Source of the DNA: Fischerella thermalis PCC 7521
GTDB taxonomy: Bacteria; Cyanobacteriota; Cyanobacteriia; Cyanobacteriales; Nostocaceae
NCBI RefSeq assembly: GCF_000317225.1
Contig: NZ_AJLL01000058.1
Coordinates: 1-45,391, forward strand
DNA: 45,391 bases
Direction of reading: 5' to 3'
Shown here: piece by piece, positions 37,028 to 45,391 of the stretch
How the letters are laid out: the number at the start of each line of letters is the position of its first letter
Numbering within the stretch: the first letter of the stretch is position 1
Position numbers and translations under genes: made by a program
The notes under the pieces: model-generated
Seen by the model: only the letters and a program-made list of their open reading frames with translations
What the model was told of the DNA's origin: nothing
Databases searched by the model: none

Positions 37028-38773
37028 TTAGTGTTTTTGTTGGCGATGATTTGCAGCCTGTGTTAGCAAAGATTCTGCAAAAGCGATCGCTTCTTGGGCT
37101 GATTTACCACCTGCTAGTTGAGCCAGTTCTTCCCGACGTTTGGTTAAGTTATCCAAGGTAGTAATCCGTACAACAGTACGCTCTTCACTAGAGCCATTGT
37201 GTTCTTTCTTACCTTTGATTTGATTGATCACCTGTTTATCTACGCGGAAATGCCGATCTGCCATCGCTGCAACTAAAGGTTGGTGTGTCACACATAATAC
37301 TTGGTGAAATTGACTTAATTGATGTAATTTTTCCGCGATCGCCTGTGCTACTCTCCCAGAAACACCGACATCAATTTCGTCAAATACCATTGTTCCTGTC
37401 GTCTCTGCTTGGGAAAAACAAGCTTTCAGCGCCAGCAAAAATCTACTCATTTCCCCACCAGAGGCAATTTCTGATAGAGGTTGTAGTGGTTCTCCAGGGT
37501 TGGGGCTGAACATGAATGTAATTTTGTCTGCGCCAACAATAGTTGGGGGGACAAGGGCAATTTCCACTTGAAACTGTACCTTTTCCATCGCCAAAGGTTT
37601 GAGTTCCCTGATCAGTTTGGCTTCTAATTTGGCTGCGGCGGTACGACGTAATTGTGTTAACTTTTGGCAAGCTTGTGTCAGCTTTGCTAAACACTCAGCT
37701 TGTTGTATTTCTAAACTTTCTATTGATTGCTCACTGTCGTTGAGTTCGGCTAACTCGGCTTGGATGCGCTGGTAATAAGCGATCGCTTCTGCGAGTGTCG
37801 GCCCATACTTCCGACAGATTTGCTTTAATTCCCGAATTCTTTCTTCTACTTCTTCCAAACGCTGGGGATCTGCTTCCAAGCTTTCCCCGTAGGCATTAAT
37901 TTGCCTGGCTACCTCTACCACTGTTGCTTGAGCATCCCTCACCATATCCAACAGCGTTTGCATTTGGGAGTCGTATTCTACCATGTCACTTAAGACCGTT
38001 TCGCTGTCTGCCAGTAAATCTGTGGCGGTTGGCGCTTCGCCATCGTTTTGGTACAAAGCTTGGTATACTTTGTAACTCATCTGTTGGAGTTCGACTACAT
38101 GATTCAGGCGTTGCCGTTCTTGTTGGAGTTGCTCTAGTTCATCGGGTTCACCGAGGTTGACTTCTCCTAGTTCCTTGACTTGGTAGGTTAATAAGTCCAG
38201 TTGTTGCAGGCGTTCCCGTTCTGATGTCCGGCGTTTTTCTAAGGCTTGCTGCGCTTGTTGGTAGGCGTTAAAGGCGTGAGCGACTTCTTGGCGTTGCTGC
38301 AAAACAGAGTCGCCACCGTATGCATCCAACCAGTCGCGAATTTGGGCAGATTGCCCGACTAAAACTGTTTGACCTTGGGCAGTGATTTCTACGAGGCGAT
38401 CGCGTAGTTCTGATATGAATTGCTGATTTACCAACACTCCATTCACTCGCGAGCGACTCCGTACTTTCCCGGAAGTAGCTGTAATTTCTCGACTTATAAA
38501 TATAGAGTTATCTTCAATTAAGTCTATTTCTTGTTCGGTTAACCAGGCTGCTAAAGCAGAATTAGAAGTAAAAGTTGCTTCTACCATTGCCCGATTTGTA
38601 CCAGTGCGAATCACGCGACTAGAAACTTTTCCACCTAATACCGCATCAATCGCATCCAAGATAATTGACTTTCCAGCGCCGGTTTCACCTGTCAACACAT
38701 TTAGTCCAGGGCCAAACTCTAATTCTAATTGGTCAATTAGGGCAAAATTTTCTATTCGCAAAAGAGATAACAT
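37028..38773 (-). CDS. recN: DNA repair protein RecN
   Basis: 581 aa, a full-length SMC-like ATPase: N-terminal MLSLLRIENFALIDQLELEF, Walker A GETGAGKSIILDAI, a long coiled-coil middle (about 160-380, with QQERQRLNHVVELQQ), then the ABC-type signature ASGGEMSRFLLALK, Walker B TMVFDEIDVGVSG and the switch His in VTHQPLVAAM. RecN acts in recombinational repair of double-strand breaks, binding DNA ends and aiding RecA. It is a single gene with the UbiB kinase divergent upstream. No LexA box was identified on inspection. Confidence 0.96.
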   Translation of the reverse strand: MLSLLRIENFALIDQLELEFGPGLNVLTGETGAGKSIILDAIDAVLGGKVSSRVIRTGTNRAMVEATFTSNSALAAWLTEQEIDLIEDNSIFISREITATSGKVRSRSRVNGVLVNQQFISELRDRLVEITAQGQTVLVGQSAQIRDWLDAYGGDSVLQQRQEVAHAFNAYQQAQQALEKRRTSERERLQQLDLLTYQVKELGEVNLGEPDELEQLQQERQRLNHVVELQQMSYKVYQALYQNDGEAPTATDLLADSETVLSDMVEYDSQMQTLLDMVRDAQATVVEVARQINAYGESLEADPQRLEEVEERIRELKQICRKYGPTLAEAIAYYQRIQAELAELNDSEQSIESLEIQQAECLAKLTQACQKLTQLRRTAAAKLEAKLIRELKPLAMEKVQFQVEIALVPPTIVGADKITFMFSPNPGEPLQPLSEIASGGEMSRFLLALKACFSQAETTGTMVFDEIDVGVSGRVAQAIAEKLHQLSQFHQVLCVTHQPLVAAMADRHFRVDKQVINQIKGKKEHNGSSEERTVVRITTLDNLTKRREELAQLAGGKSAQEAIAFAESLLTQAANHRQQKH

Positions 38774-39224
38774 TGAGTCATCCGAGTTTTGGATTTTAGA
38801 GCCACTGCGCCCTTAAGGATCTCCTGTTTAGCACGTGGCATGATTGTCGAATAAATTTGCTGGCTTTTCCCATCCAGAATTTATTGCTTAAATTCTGCGT
38901 CAGGGTAGAAGCCTGATAGATTTGACTTAGAAGATACTAAAAATTGTGTTTTTGCACCCTGCAATACTGACAAACTAAATGTATTAAGCAAGCCCTTTTT
39001 AGGGATACCAAAACTAGTGTAGTTGGATTTTTGGATCTTGGCCCAAGCAATAGACTTTCTTAATAGGGCAGAGAATTGGAAATCGGCGATCAGGACTCGG
39101 GGATTGGGCAAAAAATCACAAGTTCTTAATTTTAACTTTTTCCTTGTCTCCAGTTCCCAATACCCAACCTTCCTACAAATTGTTACAATACTTAACAAGT
39201 TAACTCCGATGCGGTGGTAAGCTC
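38774..39224. promoter_or_regulatory. Divergent region between recN and the UbiB-like gene
   Basis: 451 bp. A minus-strand frame at 38881-39198 (105 codons, ending GFYPDAEFKQ) is open but has no ribosome binding site or domain, so I leave it uncalled. Promoters for both flanking genes should lie here. Confidence 0.4.
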
Positions 39225-41285
39225 ATGAATGAAAATACTGTTTCCCCTACTTCCCAAATAGATCATGAAGTAGTTCCAGAAAATGGTACAAAAATGTCCA
39301 TTGTGAGTTTACCAGCAGAAGAAATTAAAAAACCCAACGCAGCGCTGGTGATTTCAACAAGCGAATCTGAGGCTTTACGATACAACCCTGAGAACATAGC
39401 CACATATTACAGCAGCCGCCCCCTCAAGGTTTTACGACGCATCATCACAGTTTTAACGCCAGCAATCAGATTTGCTTTGGGTATATGGTGGGATAGTAAA
39501 CGGGGAATTGTAGTCAAAAATGACCGTCGCCGGGCAATTCAATTGCGACAAATCCTGACCAGGCTGGGGCCTGCTTACATTAAAATTGGACAAGCTTTAT
39601 CTACTCGACCAGATTTGGTTCCTCCCACGTATCTAGAAGAACTGACGCAGTTACAAGACAAATTACCACCTTTTCCGAATGAAATAGCCTACCAGTTTAT
39701 CCAAGAAGAACTAGGCGCACCTCCTGAAGAAATTTATACTGAACTTTCGTCAGAACCAATCGCTGCTGCTTCCTTGGGGCAGGTTTATAAAGGTAAGCTG
39801 AGTACTGGCGAAGAAGTTGCCGTTAAAGTCCAACGTCCTGACCTCCGAGAACGCATTACTATTGACTTATATATCCTGCGCCGACTAGCAGGATGGGTGC
39901 AGAAAAACTTTAAACGCATCCGTAGTGACTTGGTGGGTATCCTCGATGAATTGGGCGATCGCATCTTTGAAGAGATGGATTATATTCACGAAGGAGAGAA
40001 CGCCGAACGCTTTTATCAATTATACGGTCATCTTAAGGACGTTTACGTACCGAAAATTTACTGGGAGTATACCAATCGTCGGGTTTTGACGATGGAATGG
40101 ATTGAAGGTACGAAATTAACTAATACAGAAGAGATCAAAGCCGAAGGTATAGACGCCCGCTATTTAATAGAGGTAGGAGTACAGTGTTCATTACGACAGT
40201 TGTTGGAACACGGATTTTTCCACGCCGATCCCCATCCTGGTAATTTGCTTGCTACCCGCGATGGCAAATTGGCATATCTCGACTTTGGGATGATGAGTGA
40301 AATTAAGCTACCCCAGCGTTACGGCTTAATTGAAGCGATTGTCCACGTCGTTAATCGCGATTTTGAAGCTTTAGCCAACGACTACGTGAAGCTAGATTTT
40401 CTCTCACCGGATACAGATTTAACACCAATTATTCCCGCATTTGCCAGAGTCTTTGCTGATGCTCAAGGTGCTAGTGTTGCAGAATTAAACATCAAAAGCA
40501 TCACTGACGAACTCTCAGCTTTGATGTATGAATATCCGTTCCGTGTTCCGCCCTACTACGCTTTAATCATTCGTTCTTTAGTGACACTGGAAGGGATCGC
40601 GATTCATATCGATCCTAACTTTAAGGTGTTGAGTGAAGCATATCCTTATGTTGCCAAACGCCTGTTAACCGATCCTTCACCAGAATTACGAGCATCCCTA
40701 CGAGACTTACTATTTAAAGAAAATCGTTTTCGTTGGAACCGTTTGGAAAACTTGTTACGCAATGCCCGTAACAACCAAGACTATGATTTTAACTTGGTGT
40801 TGAACCAGGGAGTGGATTTTCTGTCTTCCGAACGTGGTTCATTTATTCGCGATCGCCTGATAGATGAATTAATTAAAAGTGCAGAAGCCTTGAGTAAAAA
40901 TGTTCTGCATAACTTTACCTACCTACTTCGGGAAAGAGTCGGCGTCACAGCCATTAACGAAACTCCCGCCGCCACCGACGAACAACAACAAACTTTGGAG
41001 CATATCAAACGCATATTAAATATTCTCCGGGAAACCCGTGGTTTTGATCCAACCCAGCTGGTACCCCAAGTTGTACAAATTGTGCTCAACCCAGGCGTAC
41101 AGCGTTTGGGACAACAAATAGCAGGTCAATTGTTGCAAAAAGCAGCCGCCAGGTTAATTCGGGACTTATTGGCATCGGAAGAAGGCGATCGCAGTTTCGA
41201 GGTATCTTTATTCAACCACGAAGACACTAAGACACAAAGGAATGCTAAAGAGGTTAACCACCACTTTCGGCGATCAATTCTCTGA
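39225..41285 (+). CDS. UbiB/ABC1/AarF atypical kinase-family protein
   Basis: 686 aa. Kinase-like core: KxGQ motif KIGQALSTRPDLVP (about 118-131), Ala-rich loop AAASLGQVYKGKL in place of the Gly loop, the VAVKVQRPDL Lys, catalytic-loop-like HADPHPGNLL and DFGMM. These are the signatures of the ABC1/ADCK/UbiB family, ATPases linked to quinone (plastoquinone, tocopherol) biosynthesis and lipid homeostasis. The C-terminal 250 residues are helical. The last about 20 residues (HEDTKTQRNAKEV...) translate a dispersed ACACTAAGACACAAAG repeat and overlap the next, convergent gene by 32 bp. Confidence 0.92.
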   Translation: MNENTVSPTSQIDHEVVPENGTKMSIVSLPAEEIKKPNAALVISTSESEALRYNPENIATYYSSRPLKVLRRIITVLTPAIRFALGIWWDSKRGIVVKNDRRRAIQLRQILTRLGPAYIKIGQALSTRPDLVPPTYLEELTQLQDKLPPFPNEIAYQFIQEELGAPPEEIYTELSSEPIAAASLGQVYKGKLSTGEEVAVKVQRPDLRERITIDLYILRRLAGWVQKNFKRIRSDLVGILDELGDRIFEEMDYIHEGENAERFYQLYGHLKDVYVPKIYWEYTNRRVLTMEWIEGTKLTNTEEIKAEGIDARYLIEVGVQCSLRQLLEHGFFHADPHPGNLLATRDGKLAYLDFGMMSEIKLPQRYGLIEAIVHVVNRDFEALANDYVKLDFLSPDTDLTPIIPAFARVFADAQGASVAELNIKSITDELSALMYEYPFRVPPYYALIIRSLVTLEGIAIHIDPNFKVLSEAYPYVAKRLLTDPSPELRASLRDLLFKENRFRWNRLENLLRNARNNQDYDFNLVLNQGVDFLSSERGSFIRDRLIDELIKSAEALSKNVLHNFTYLLRERVGVTAINETPAATDEQQQTLEHIKRILNILRETRGFDPTQLVPQVVQIVLNPGVQRLGQQIAGQLLQKAAARLIRDLLASEEGDRSFEVSLFNHEDTKTQRNAKEVNHHFRRSIL

Positions 41286-42471
41286 GTGCTTTCCCTAAAT
41301 ACTCATACTCTTTTATCGTGTTGTAAATCTGTGCGGAAATCCTCAGCAGTAACTTCGGTGTTTCTTGCCAAGGAACCATTTGTACCTGAATAGAATACCG
41401 ATCAAATAACTCATCACGTATAGATAAAAAATTGCGGTTCTCCAAAACGCTAGGAATCGGTACAACAGCCATTGAGCCGATCATTTCTTCCGGACAAGGT
41501 GGCAAAACTTCCAGTGTTTCACAAAGTAGCTGTCTGGCTTGCAATGCTAATTGGTGATTGTGCTGTCTCAATTCATCCCAACCACCAGGTAACAGTGAAC
41601 CCAAAAATGCGATCGCTTCTGGTACGCACATATATGCAGTGGGATCATCTGTTCCCATCCAATCAAATTCCAGTTGAAAGCGACTTTTATCAGTGCGTGG
41701 CGAGTTTGCACCGTGGCTAATTGTCAAGGGACGAATTTCTGAGTGTTTATCCCGCCGCACATATAAAAAGGCTGCTCCCTTGGGCGCACACAGCCATTTG
41801 TGACAATTTCCTGTGTAATAGGTTGCGCCAATTTCTCGCAAATTTAGGGGTATCATTCCTGGCGCATGAGCGCCATCTACAAGTGTGTCCACACCCCTGG
41901 CTTGTAATTGTTGCACTAACTCCTGTAGAGGAAGGATTAACCCTGTTTGACTTGTGACATGATCCAGTAGTGCTAATCTTGTTTTGGGTGAAACTCGCTC
42001 TATTACTGCTTCTACAACTTGCTGAGGTGAATCGAGGGGAAAGGGAATTTGAGCAACTACCACCTTTGCCCCTGTGCGACTGGCGATAAAATCAAGTGCA
42101 TTACGACAGGCGTTGTATTCGTGGTTAGTTGTGAGTATTTCGTCTGTGGGATAAAAAATTAGGGAACGCAACACGCAATTGACGCCAGTGGTTGCATTGG
42201 GGACAAATACCACATCTTCGACATCAGTACCAACAAATGCCGCTAATCTGCTTTTAGCTCCATCTAGAAGTGGTTCCCATTCCCTGGTGAAAAATCGCAG
42301 TGGTTCCTGTTCGAGTTGCGATCGCAACTGTTGCTGAAATGATAAGACTGCGATCGGACAAGCACCAAAGGAACCATGATTGAGAAAAGTTACTTTTGGG
42401 TCAAGCGACCATAAATATTTGAAGGGTGAAGGATTAGGGTTGAAGTGTGAAGCTCTGTCTTTATCCTTCAT
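41254..42471 (-). CDS. PLP-dependent class V aminotransferase, isopenicillin-N-epimerase-like
   Basis: 405 aa from ATG 42471. The frame is open to 42693, but that part translates the tRNA-Asn gene (SSSVVERSAVNRLVAGSNPA), so it is rejected. The protein contains FLNHGSFGACP, PNATTGVNCVLRSL, NHEYNACRNALDFI, LDHVTSQTGLILP, DGAHAPGMIPLNL and the PLP-Lys motif TGNCHKWLCAPKG. This is the class V, isopenicillin-N epimerase/cysteine-desulfurase-like fold, but no desulfurase Cys loop is apparent, so the substrate is unknown. The first about 15 residues may also be repeat-derived. It starts 24 bp downstream of tRNA-Asn. Confidence 0.88.
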   Translation of the reverse strand: MKDKDRASHFNPNPSPFKYLWSLDPKVTFLNHGSFGACPIAVLSFQQQLRSQLEQEPLRFFTREWEPLLDGAKSRLAAFVGTDVEDVVFVPNATTGVNCVLRSLIFYPTDEILTTNHEYNACRNALDFIASRTGAKVVVAQIPFPLDSPQQVVEAVIERVSPKTRLALLDHVTSQTGLILPLQELVQQLQARGVDTLVDGAHAPGMIPLNLREIGATYYTGNCHKWLCAPKGAAFLYVRRDKHSEIRPLTISHGANSPRTDKSRFQLEFDWMGTDDPTAYMCVPEAIAFLGSLLPGGWDELRQHNHQLALQARQLLCETLEVLPPCPEEMIGSMAVVPIPSVLENRNFLSIRDELFDRYSIQVQMVPWQETPKLLLRISAQIYNTIKEYEYLGKALRELIAESGG

Positions 42472-42494
42472 CTTTTGTCTTTTATCTTCTTTAA

Positions 42495-42566
42495 CTCCCC
42501 AGGCAGGATTCGAACCTGCGACCAATCGGTTAACAGCCGACCGCTCTACCACTGAGCTACTGAGGA
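42495..42566 (-). tRNA. tRNA-Asn (GUU)
   Basis: 72 nt, cloverleaf consistent: acceptor TCCTCAG pairs with CTGGGGA (one G-T), D-arm with AGCTCAGTGGTAGAGC, anticodon loop CTGTTAA with anticodon GTT, T-loop GGTTCGAATCC. Discriminator G; CCA is not encoded. Minus strand, just upstream of the class V aminotransferase gene. Confidence 0.97.
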
Positions 42567-42747
42567 ACGTCACGATTAACAATATTAATACCAAGTTATA
42601 GGAATTGGCAAGTACTTTCGGAAAAATTTTTCCAAAAATTTTGTGAGTGTGTTTGAATAGCAAACCTGAATCTAAATTTTTGCCAACACTCAATCAACTC
42701 AGACTCCCGGCCAGAGAAATGGTTAGGATTTGATTTGTGTAAACAAT

Positions 42748-43299
42748 CTACTTTAATCCCATTCGCAGTTCAGCTAGGCGCTGTCTTGCTTTGGCATCAA
42801 TAGAATTAGCTAAAAATCTACTATTGGATTTTTTGCGTGGTTGATACCTTTGCCGCACCCGACAAACTGTGGCTTGCACTTCGTAACATAACTGCTGTGC
42901 TGATAACCATTCTGCCCCGTACCCCTGCACCATCAGCTGCTGGGCGCGGTCTGAGGTGGCAACAATCACGCGAGGAATTAAAGATTGAGCTATGGCAGGA
43001 CGCAAAGATGCACAGGCTTTTTCAATATACGTGTCTGCTGTTTGACCGAAATCAGTATAATAGACGGATACAAGTTCTGTAATAACTTCTTTGTTACTAC
43101 TAGCATTTTGATATTGGGCATCAAAAACTATTTGTGTCTCATAGCCTTGAAAGGCGCTGTAATCGGTCAAAGCTTCTATCAATTCCCAGCGCGCCGCTTC
43201 TAGTCCGGCTTGGTCACGGGTTCTTTTCAGACAAGACCAAGTGCCTATAATGTTGTAGCCGTCTACTAAGAAAACGGCTTGGGGTAAGGAACGGGACAT
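42748..43299 (-). CDS. NYN-domain (YacP/Rae1-like) ribonuclease
   Basis: 183 aa. A NYN/PIN-like fold: FLVDGYNIIGTW with the first acidic residue, IVFDAQY, then YTDFGQTADTYIEKACASL and VIVATSDRAQQLM with further conserved Asp residues. These are the YacP (DUF901) motifs. The B. subtilis homologue Rae1 is a ribosome-associated endonuclease, and a role in mRNA or ribosome quality control is inferred. The C-terminus is basic (RVRQRYQPRKKSNSRF). Downstream on the same strand is tRNA-Asn; upstream, at 43369-43387, is a palindrome that could be an operator. Confidence 0.82.
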   Translation of the reverse strand: MSRSLPQAVFLVDGYNIIGTWSCLKRTRDQAGLEAARWELIEALTDYSAFQGYETQIVFDAQYQNASSNKEVITELVSVYYTDFGQTADTYIEKACASLRPAIAQSLIPRVIVATSDRAQQLMVQGYGAEWLSAQQLCYEVQATVCRVRQRYQPRKKSNSRFLANSIDAKARQRLAELRMGLK

Positions 43300-43675
43300 G
43301 GTTTTTAATCACAATTATCTAGAGTTAACAAAATTCATTCATAACTTTTATAGTAATTCAATGATCTCTTGTAACACTATGTTACAAAGTTAAAAAACGC
43401 AATAGCTTCACAAAATTTGCCTTTATAGGGGCATAGGAACAAGAGGTTAGGAGCTAAAGTAAGTTAAAAGTCAAATTAACAACTAAATGAAGAGAAATTT
43501 CTACTTTTGTCTTTTAACCTTTATCCCTATTTCCCAGTCTCTAACAATATTTGCTTGGTGTTAAGGTTTTAAGTTCGCTCTATTAAAGGATGTAGGGGTA
43601 TTTAAGGATATGAATCTCAGAAAAACTTTGTATTTCTCTTACATCCTTACACCCTTACACCCCCTGTGCCTATCT
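43300..43675. other. Spacer between NYN and ECF ATPase genes
   Basis: 376 bp. It contains the TTGTAACA-CTA-TGTTACAA inverted repeat (43369-43387) and short TTACACCC repeats near 43641-43665. No gene seen. The NYN promoter should lie close to the inverted repeat. Confidence 0.5.
43369..43387. promoter_or_regulatory. Perfect inverted repeat upstream of the NYN RNase gene
   Basis: TTGTAACA and TGTTACAA with a 3-nt spacer, 70 bp before the NYN start. It resembles an NtcA/CRP-type site but has GTA-N9-TAC, not N8. A dimeric regulator site is likely on shape alone; the regulator is unknown. Confidence 0.5.
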
Positions 43676-44347
43676 CTAATCTGTGTGTAACTGCATCAGA
43701 CGCTGTTTGAGGCGTTGAGCTTCTCCCTTGTCTATCAAGGAACCTTTTTCTAGTAAAAAAGCGCCGTCACAGTAATTTAATTCATCTAAGCGATGCGTAA
43801 CCCATAGAGCTGTAATACCGCGAGTTTTGACCAGTTTGCGGACACTAGCTACTAATTCTAGTTGACTATCTGGATCAAGCAAGGCAGTGGGTTCATCTAG
43901 TAGTAAAACTGCACAGTGACGGGCTAAAGCACCAGCGATCGCTACTCGCTGTTTTTGTCCTCCACTCAAAGCATAGATGGGACGTCTTTGCAGTCCTAAT
44001 AAATTTACTGCTGCTAATGCTTCCTCAACCCTGGTTCTAATTGTATGTAGTGTTAATTTTTCTTCCACTAGCCCAAAAGCAACATCAGCACCAACAGTAG
44101 GCATTACCAATTGATGGTCAGGATTTTGGAAAACAAAGCCCACCGGATGCAAAACGCCAATCTCACCTGATTGGGGTGCTAATAACCCTGCTAGCAGTCT
44201 CAGCAATGTTGATTTTCCACTGCCATTTGTACCCAAAAGCATCCAAAATTCTCCCTTGGGTACTTCGATAGAGCAAGATTTAATTACTTTCTCTCCAGAA
44301 GGCCAGCTGAAGTTTAAGTCTTTTACCTTAATACCTAGTTCCGCCAT
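43676..44347 (-). CDS. ECF-type ABC transporter ATPase
   Basis: 223 aa. Walker A GTNGSGKST, Q-loop FVFQNPDHQLVMPTV (the QNPD typical of CbiO/EcfA), signature LSGGQKQRVAIAGAL, Walker B AVLLLDEPTALLDPD and H-loop VTHRLDE. This is the energy-coupling-factor ATPase group, which powers uptake of vitamins or metals such as cobalt and nickel. No T (EcfT/CbiQ) or S component is in the window, so the partner is elsewhere. It starts 15 bp after the small conserved gene on the same strand and is probably co-transcribed with it. Confidence 0.88.
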   Translation of the reverse strand: MAELGIKVKDLNFSWPSGEKVIKSCSIEVPKGEFWMLLGTNGSGKSTLLRLLAGLLAPQSGEIGVLHPVGFVFQNPDHQLVMPTVGADVAFGLVEEKLTLHTIRTRVEEALAAVNLLGLQRRPIYALSGGQKQRVAIAGALARHCAVLLLDEPTALLDPDSQLELVASVRKLVKTRGITALWVTHRLDELNYCDGAFLLEKGSLIDKGEAQRLKQRLMQLHTD

Positions 44348-44362
44348 TCTTAAGTCATCTCT

Positions 44363-44635
44363 TTATTCAGAGGTAAGGGCAAAGAAGCCAGGTGGTCTAC
44401 CACTAGCAGTAGTTGCACTGTCTTTCTGTGTTACCTGCACTCCGGAGATTTCACTAGCACGAACGGCGATTTTTTTCTCTGTTTTACCTTCACACTTGAG
44501 TTCTACAATTTCAGGCTTTCCAGAAGACATTGCTGCCAAAATTAGCTGATAAACAGCCTCTGCGTCTTCAGCTGTCTTACGCTGTACCGAAATGGGAAAG
44601 GGAGTATTCCTTACGGTTAAATCGATGGTAAACAT
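44363..44635 (-). CDS. Small conserved cyanobacterial protein, UPF0367-like
   Basis: 90 aa: MFTIDLTVRNTPFPISVQRK, then DAEAVYQLILAAMSSGKPEI and LKCEGKTEKKIAVRASEISG. It matches, from memory, the UPF0367 type of small cyanobacterial protein of unknown function, a compact alpha/beta fold without signal peptide. It lies directly upstream of the ECF ATPase gene (15 bp), likely in one operon, so its expression, though not necessarily its function, may be tied to that transporter. Confidence 0.75.
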   Translation of the reverse strand: MFTIDLTVRNTPFPISVQRKTAEDAEAVYQLILAAMSSGKPEIVELKCEGKTEKKIAVRASEISGVQVTQKDSATTASGRPPGFFALTSE

Positions 44636-45391
44636 TTAGCGTTAATTAATTTAACTTTAGGTCTAATTCTAGCTTGAAGAAGGTCGGGAATTGAGATGGA
44701 GAGGTGGGGAGGTGGGAAGTGTGAGAAGTATGAGGAGTGTGAGAAGTATGAGGAGTGTGTAGACGCGCAAGCGGTGAGACAGCGCGGTCTACCCTTCGGG
44801 AAGCCGCTTGCGCGTCTATGGGGTTCTTCCCCCAACCCCAAAGGGGACTCGGGGCCCCGAATCCCCCATGAGCGACTGCGTTCGCGTAGCGTCCCGGAGG
44901 GAACTACCCAGAGGGCTTCCCGTAAGGGTGGAGTGTGGGGAGTGGGCGTTGGAAATTACCAACAACTCACTACTAACCATTAACTACTAACCTCTTACCA
45001 ATGTGGAGACGTGCCATGGCATCTCTCTACATGTTCAGAAGTATAAAATCGCTGAAACACTCACTAATGGCAAATGACAATTGACGACCCTAGCGAGTTA
45101 GCTTTATTTGTGCCGACTCACTTGAACAATGCAAAGTAGAGATTCATCAATATTGAAAATCTAAAATTAATTTACGTTTTTATTTTAAAAATTCATTTAA
45201 CAAAGATAAAGTTCAGTTAAAAAACCCCTGGAAAAATTAGCGAAGAACACATAATATGATTAGAGAGAGTAAAATTTTGTAAACTAGATTGACAACCTAG
45301 TTTACACTCTGTATTTGGTCAGCCAAAAAATGGCAGTCTATAATACAGAAAGTTAAAAACCTTGTACTTATAAAGTTTGGAGATTTTCTCT
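44636..45391. repeat. Repeat-rich, gene-free right end
   Basis: No gene in 756 bp. Contents: GTGTGAGAAGTATGAG tandem units (44718-44757), an inverted repeat with 15-bp arms TAGACGCGCAAGCGG/CCGCTTGCGCGTCTA (44760-44774 and 44803-44817), further CG-rich inverted segments to about 44940, TACTAACC runs, and a CCATGG palindrome copy (45002-45031). From 45050 on it is AT-rich with no visible element. Confidence 0.75.
45002..45031. repeat. CCATGG-centred palindromic repeat, copy 4
   Basis: TGTGGAGACGTGCCATGGCA followed by TCTCTCTACA, a partly decayed copy of the family at 15451-15480. Confidence 0.8.

Noticed and set aside
38881-39198. Minus-strand frame of 105 codons in the recN/UbiB spacer
   Set aside because: No start signal or domain; only weak coding character. 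It could be a remnant, but I cannot support it.
43371-43385. NtcA binding site
   Set aside because: Spacing is GTA-N9-TAC, where the consensus requires N8; kept only as an unassigned palindrome.
44617-44990. Frames on both strands at the right end
   Set aside because: Composed of tandem and inverted repeats; no natural protein character.

Overview
The window is chromosomal DNA of a filamentous, probably heterocyst-forming cyanobacterium (Nostocales type). The evidence is dense HIP1 octamers (GCGATCGC), phycobilin and photosystem genes (pcyA, psbI, a CyanoP/PsbP gene), a dnaE gene ending in the N-half of the cyanobacterial DnaE split intein, a devBCA-type exporter cluster, and many short tandem repeats (STRR type: runs like CCAATTA, CAACAAC, ACTTCAT) between and sometimes inside genes. 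No ribosomal RNA, CRISPR array, intact transposase or prophage is visible. Most genes are ordinary chromosomal genes.

Layout. 1-10.7 kb: a multi-PAS hybrid histidine kinase (-), a small gene split by a frameshift at a dnaX-like slippery heptamer (+), a secreted pentapeptide/TPR protein and a TenA-family protein (+), then a minus-strand run of a class I/II aminotransferase, a thioredoxin, two tandem PspA/IM30 proteins (one Vipp1-like) and a SPOR-like membrane protein. 10.8-16.1 kb: a DciA-like (DUF721) protein with a zinc ribbon (+), then minus-strand genes: an HTH protein with an acidic middle, a multi-spanning membrane protein, a conserved unknown, maf and a CyanoP gene. 16.1-18.7 kb is a decayed stretch: two plus-strand reading frames each with one in-frame stop, an intact hexapeptide-repeat acyltransferase, and a truncated, frameshifted histidine-kinase tail. 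18.9-24 kb: psbI (38 codons), a large DUF3769/LptD-like protein and a Ser/Thr kinase with a repetitive Pro/Thr-rich tail. 24-31.5 kb: a P-type cation ATPase (-), an ATPase with a variant P-loop (+) and a devBCA-like operon (-). 32.4-38.8 kb: pcyA, dnaE-N with split intein and recN, all minus, with a gene-poor kilobase before recN. 39.2-45.4 kb: a UbiB/ABC1 kinase (+), a class V aminotransferase, tRNA-Asn(GUU), a YacP-like NYN RNase, an ECF-type ABC ATPase with a small conserved protein upstream, and a repeat-rich end.

Functional links that can be supported: devB-devC-devA form one tripartite exporter; the vipp1/pspA/SPOR run suggests envelope or thylakoid membrane maintenance; the membrane protein and HTH protein (22 bp apart) and the small conserved protein and ECF ATPase (15 bp apart) look like two-gene operons. 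The least expected features are the candidate -1 frameshift site, repeat-derived insertions in coding regions (including an 8-bp tandem repeat inside the kinase ATPase domain), a dispersed CCATGG-centred palindrome family, and the decayed block at 16.1-18.7 kb. I did not find a clear novel multi-gene system.
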